From: Myroides odoratus DSM 2801
Lineage (GTDB): Bacteria; Bacteroidota; Bacteroidia; Flavobacteriales; Flavobacteriaceae
Direction of reading: 5' to 3'
Length of the DNA stretch: 8,384 nucleotides
Assembly (NCBI RefSeq): GCF_000243275.1
Contig: NZ_CM001437.1
Coordinates: forward strand, 3,905,005-3,913,388
Shown: one piece after another, positions 6,437 through 8,384 of the stretch
How positions within the stretch are numbered: position 1 is the first letter of the stretch
Layout of the letters: the number at the start of each line of letters is the position of its first letter
Program-made: the position numbers and the translations under genes
Notes under the pieces: model-generated
The model's database searches: none
Seen by the model: the letters and a program-made list of their open reading frames with translations, nothing else
What the model was told of the DNA's origin: nothing

Positions 6437-6491
6437 AGGAGATAGTAAAGTATATTTTAGACAATAAATAATTAAGCTGACTCGTTCGTTT

Positions 6492-7115
6492 ATGGATTAT
6501 AAACTATTACAGGATGTTATAAAATTATTAGAAGAATTTAATAATTATGGCATTAAAGAAGAAAAATCACTTGATGTCTTTTTGAATTGGGCATATGATA
6601 AAAAATGTATGAAAAGTGATTCTGCAAATCTAATTAAGTATCAAGAGTGGATAAACAAAAATAAAGGTCGTAGTATTGAAAGTGAAATCAATACTTTGAT
6701 TGTTCACTTGTCTAAATATGCAAAAATTCATTCTAAAGAAATACTTGTAAATTCTGGTTTTACCTCACAAGAAGATTTTATTTATTTAATCACATTAAAA
6801 TCTTTCGGTGAAATGAATAAAATCGATCTTATCAGAAAAAATATTCAAGAAAAACCTGCTGGAATAAAAATTATCAATAGATTAATAAAAAAAGGATTTA
6901 TTAATCAGCATGACTCTTCTTTGGATAAAAGAAATAAAATTGTTTCTATAACAGATTTAGGTTTAGAAGAATTAAAGAAAAAACTGCCCGTAATTAAAAA
7001 GATAACTAATTTAATTACAGGCGATTTAACTTCAGAAGAAAAGCATCAATTAGTCTATTTACTTCAAAAATTAGATAAATTTCACAACCCAATCTACATG
7101 AATATTGAATTATAG
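6492..7115 (+). CDS. MarR-family winged-helix transcriptional regulator
   Basis: 207 residues, longer than a typical MarR protein (about 140-160) because of an N-terminal helical extension of some 60 residues. Residues about 61-200 fit the MarR fold: a dimerisation helix (SIESEINTLIVHLSKYAKIH), a recognition-helix region around KPAGIKIINRLIKKGFI (121-137), a wing with D-K-R (145-147) followed by KIVSITDLG, then C-terminal helices (LTSEEKHQLVYLLQKLDKF) that complete the dimer interface. The start is the ATG at 6492, with no Shine-Dalgarno, as is common in this phylum. The gene converges on the lycopene cyclase gene with a gap of 19 bases. Its target is unknown. The adjacent carotenoid genes are possible targets by position only, and no ligand can be predicted. 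Confidence 0.82.
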   Translation: MDYKLLQDVIKLLEEFNNYGIKEEKSLDVFLNWAYDKKCMKSDSANLIKYQEWINKNKGRSIESEINTLIVHLSKYAKIHSKEILVNSGFTSQEDFIYLITLKSFGEMNKIDLIRKNIQEKPAGIKIINRLIKKGFINQHDSSLDKRNKIVSITDLGLEELKKKLPVIKKITNLITGDLTSEEKHQLVYLLQKLDKFHNPIYMNIEL

Positions 7116-7134
7116 TCTTTGATCAATTATAGAA

Positions 7135-7824
7135 TTAATTTGATTTATTTTGAAAATACTTAAAAAAGTAAATAATTAAAAGGAATTGAGTATATCCATA
7201 AACCATATCTTCCACAGGTATGGTAAACATTCTAATACCTAAAAAATCTTTTGGATTGTAGTTTACAATTGGGTTTTCCAATCCTGTTCCTGTCAAGACA
7301 CCATTTACTGGAAAAAAACCTAGCATTAGTAGTGTATAAACAAAAGAAGCCTTACTTATCCATTGTGACTTCACAATAAAATGAAGATAAAATAAAGTAG
7401 CTACAGTAACTAAGCAGGTGGTAATGGTGTAAATTTTATTAAAATTTAATAAACCTACTACTATTAGAATAATTATACTAGTAAAAACTAATAAATTATT
7501 AAATGATTTTAATAAATCTAATTGATAATATTTATCAATTACAAAATATGTGAAAATGCAAGAGAAAGGAATAAAGATAAAAAAGAGCATTTCTTCTAAA
7601 GGTAAACCAGCTATAGAGACCCCTATGGTATAATTTGTATTAAACCACCATACTCCTAAATGAGTAAACCATATATCCCAAAGAATAAAAGGAACAGATA
7701 CTAAAGCTGATGCTTTAAAAAAATGGAGGAATTGCTTATTAAATTGAATTCTGCTATCAAAAGAAGCTACTAAACAAATTATTACAGTTAAAAATAATAT
7801 AGTTGAATAAGTTAAAGAAATCAT
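7135..7824 (-). CDS. Lycopene beta-cyclase, CrtYcd-type (lycopene cyclase domain protein)
   Basis: 229 residues, the usual length of the Bacteroidota single-chain form of the heterodimeric-type lycopene cyclase (CrtYc plus CrtYd). It is an integral inner-membrane protein with about seven hydrophobic segments that cyclises the ends of lycopene to give beta-carotene. Two related halves are visible. The first has FILWDIWFTHLGVWWFN and GLPLEEMLFF (PLEE at 75-78). The second has FFPVNGVLTGTGLENPIV and RMFTIPVEDMVYG (PVED at 203-206). The paired P-x-E-(E/D) motifs are the family hallmark and presumed active-site acids. Its ATG overlaps the TGA of crtZ on the same strand (ATGA, 7821-7824), so it was probably translated by coupling in an operon. 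The upstream IS3 insertion should reduce that. Family assignment is firm; activity is inferred. Confidence 0.87.
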   Translation of the reverse strand: MISLTYSTILFLTVIICLVASFDSRIQFNKQFLHFFKASALVSVPFILWDIWFTHLGVWWFNTNYTIGVSIAGLPLEEMLFFIFIPFSCIFTYFVIDKYYQLDLLKSFNNLLVFTSIIILIVVGLLNFNKIYTITTCLVTVATLFYLHFIVKSQWISKASFVYTLLMLGFFPVNGVLTGTGLENPIVNYNPKDFLGIRMFTIPVEDMVYGYTQFLLIIYFFKYFQNKSN

Positions 7825-7961
7825 TTTTTTGAATTATTTAAAAACATTTTATAATATTTTAATGGTACATATAAGAATCCAAAACATTCACCGTTGTGCT
7901 TCTCGGTATGTTTATGGTGTTGTTTATGTGCACGTCTTAATGCTAATAAATAGGGATTGGA
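7821..7961 (-). pseudogene. crtZ: Beta-carotene hydroxylase crtZ, C-terminal fragment cut by an IS3 element
   Basis: Reading the minus strand from about 7961 to TGA at 7821-7823 gives roughly 46 residues: (S)NPYLLALRRAHKQHHKH, then GECFGFLYVPLKYYK near the end. The HKQHH cluster is the last diiron histidine motif (HxxHH) of the CrtZ/fatty-acid-hydroxylase superfamily, and the tail matches CrtZ proteins of Flavobacteria. Upstream the frame meets a TAA at 7971-7973 and the IS3 left end, so the other roughly 100 residues with the remaining histidine motifs are not contiguous. A full enzyme would 3-hydroxylate beta-carotene to zeaxanthin. This copy cannot. The missing 5' part is expected on the far side of the insertion, outside the window. 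Confidence 0.85.
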
Positions 7962-8002
7962 CTTGGTAACTTAGCCTGGACATCAAGTTAAGCATAAAAA
8001 CT

Positions 8003-8010
8003 TATCTTTG
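8003..8010 (+). promoter_or_regulatory. -7 box TATCTTTG directly before orfA
   Basis: An exact match to TAnnTTTG ends four bases before the orfA ATG. No well-spaced -33 TTTG is seen. If it works, transcription would begin almost at the start codon, giving a leaderless mRNA. This would fit the absence of a ribosome binding site and the in-frame stop at 8009-8011, which rules out an earlier start. Confidence 0.35.
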
Positions 8011-8014
8011 AATT

Positions 8015-8314
8015 ATGAAAAGAATTAGAAAGGCCTACGATGCTGCTTTTAAGCAGCAAGCCGTTGAACTGGCTAAGGAAAGAACAAACAAATCAGAATT
8101 GGCTCGTGAACTTGGAATCAGACCCACATTATTGTATAAATGGTGTAAAGAAGCTCAAGAGTTAGGCGATGCTAGTTTTCCAGGTAATGGTAAACAAAAG
8201 CTGACTCCAGAACAAGAAAGGATAAAAGAGTTAGAAAAGAAGTTAGCGGCTGTTGAATTAGAACATGAAATATTAAAAAAAGCAATCGGCATTTTCTCAA
8301 AGACCGGCAAATGA
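8015..8314 (+). CDS. IS3-family transposase OrfA (helix-turn-helix DNA-binding subunit)
   Basis: 99 residues. Residues about 5-45 form the HTH_Tnp_1 helix-turn-helix (AFKQQAVELA, then SELARELGIRPTLLYKW) that recognises the element's ends. Residues about 65-92 form a leucine-zipper-like coiled coil (ERIKELEKKLAAVELEHEIL) used for oligomerisation. Length is typical of IS3 OrfA. Its TGA (8312-8314) overlaps the orfB ATG (8311-8313) as ATGA, and orfB lies in the -1 frame. OrfA alone usually acts as a regulator, while the OrfAB fusion made by frameshifting is the active transposase. Confidence 0.93.
   Translation: MKRIRKAYDAAFKQQAVELAKERTNKSELARELGIRPTLLYKWCKEAQELGDASFPGNGKQKLTPEQERIKELEKKLAAVELEHEILKKAIGIFSKTGK
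8275..8281 (+). promoter_or_regulatory. Probable programmed -1 frameshift site (A AAA AAA)
   Basis: Seven A are read in the orfA frame as TTA AAA AAA GCA, the correct phase for a slippery heptamer. A shift to -1 continues without a stop as S-N-R-H-F-L-K-D-R-Q-M-I-Y and runs into orfB, giving the OrfAB fusion. The commonest IS3 heptamer is A AAA AAG; the all-A form also slips. Confidence 0.65.
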
Positions 8315-8384
8315 TTTACATGTTCATATTTGATCATGAACATGAATTTCCGATTGGGATTATGTGTAAAGTTTTAGAGGTAAG
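8311..8384 (+). CDS. IS3-family transposase OrfB (catalytic subunit), 5' part only
   Basis: From ATG at 8311 the frame is open to the end of the window (24 codons plus two bases). The sequence around HEHEFPIGIMCKVLEV matches the start of IS3 OrfB proteins (typically EFP, then MC-x-VL). The DDE integrase core (rve domain) would follow outside the window. It is more likely made as a fusion to OrfA through the frameshift at 8275-8281 than from its own start. Confidence 0.82.
   Translation, partial: MIYMFIFDHEHEFPIGIMCKVLEV

Larger units (their letters stand above)
4914..6491. other. AT-rich gene-poor region with several hairpins and two RNA-like elements
   Basis: No open frame here has convincing coding character: the frames are short, Lys/Ile/Asn/Phe-rich by base composition, or run straight through perfect hairpins. 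What can be supported is a second terminator-like hairpin (5038-5069), hairpins at 5172-5200, 5272-5303, 5368-5388 and 5917-5946, the paired elements at 5511-5629 and 6051-6171, a 15-bp direct repeat, and the leader of the MarR-type gene. The 16-codon frame at 4931 is not credible as a gene. Confidence 0.7.
7960..8384 (+). mobile_element. IS3-family insertion sequence, left part
   Basis: It comprises about 55 bases of left end, complete orfA, and the start of orfB; the right end is beyond the window. The left boundary is placed at about 7958-7970, where similarity to CrtZ stops. The exact terminal inverted repeat and target duplication cannot be set without the right end. The element is transcribed away from the carotenoid genes. 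Confidence 0.85.

Noticed and set aside
4841..6491. tRNA genes or a known riboswitch
   Set aside because: No cloverleaf, CCA end or recognisable conserved riboswitch core was seen on either strand.
8155..8343. Minus-strand 62-codon open frame
   Set aside because: It is antisense to orfA and the orfB start of the IS3 element, which have clear family signatures.

Overview
The window looks like a stretch of a low-GC Bacteroidota chromosome, most likely from the Flavobacteriaceae (a Myroides- or Flavobacterium-like organism). This is inferred from the AT-rich intergenic DNA, the lack of Shine-Dalgarno sites, TAnnTTTG-type -7 boxes, the Bacteroidota-type surface-protein domains and the CrtZ/CrtYcd-type carotenoid genes. 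No species can be named from the sequence alone.

Region 1 (1-4913) is a probable two-gene surface-protein operon. The first gene enters the window already open. It holds five nearly identical 270-bp (90-residue) repeats, then degenerate beta-type modules, a conserved C-terminal Bacteroidota surface/tail-fibre-like domain and a coiled coil. Nineteen bases later comes an 805-residue secreted protein with a signal peptide, a 'LESxNKGFLxPR' N-terminal domain, four Cys-bounded Ig-like repeats and a C-terminal alpha/beta-looking domain. A run of nine G residues precedes that last domain and could act as an on/off slippage switch. A strong terminator closes the operon.

Region 2 (4914-6491) is about 1.6 kb of very AT-rich DNA with no convincing protein gene. 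It is full of hairpins and contains two related elements of about 120 nt (5511-5629 and 6051-6171). Each is closed by a 12-bp long-range stem, with one compensatory A-T to G-C change between copies, and each ends in a T-run. These are the best candidates here for something undescribed: a twin structured RNA, or less likely a pair of miniature mobile elements.

Region 3 (6292-7970) holds a MarR-type regulator gene with a long leader. Convergent to it are a carotenoid lycopene cyclase gene and, overlapping its start by ATGA, the last 45-47 codons of a beta-carotene hydroxylase gene (crtZ). An IS3-family insertion sequence appears to have cut crtZ at about position 7960. Its left end, orfA, a probable -1 frameshift site and the start of orfB fill the rest of the window. 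The likely result is loss of hydroxylation (no zeaxanthin from this locus) and polar reduction of the cyclase, unless the hydroxylase is duplicated elsewhere.
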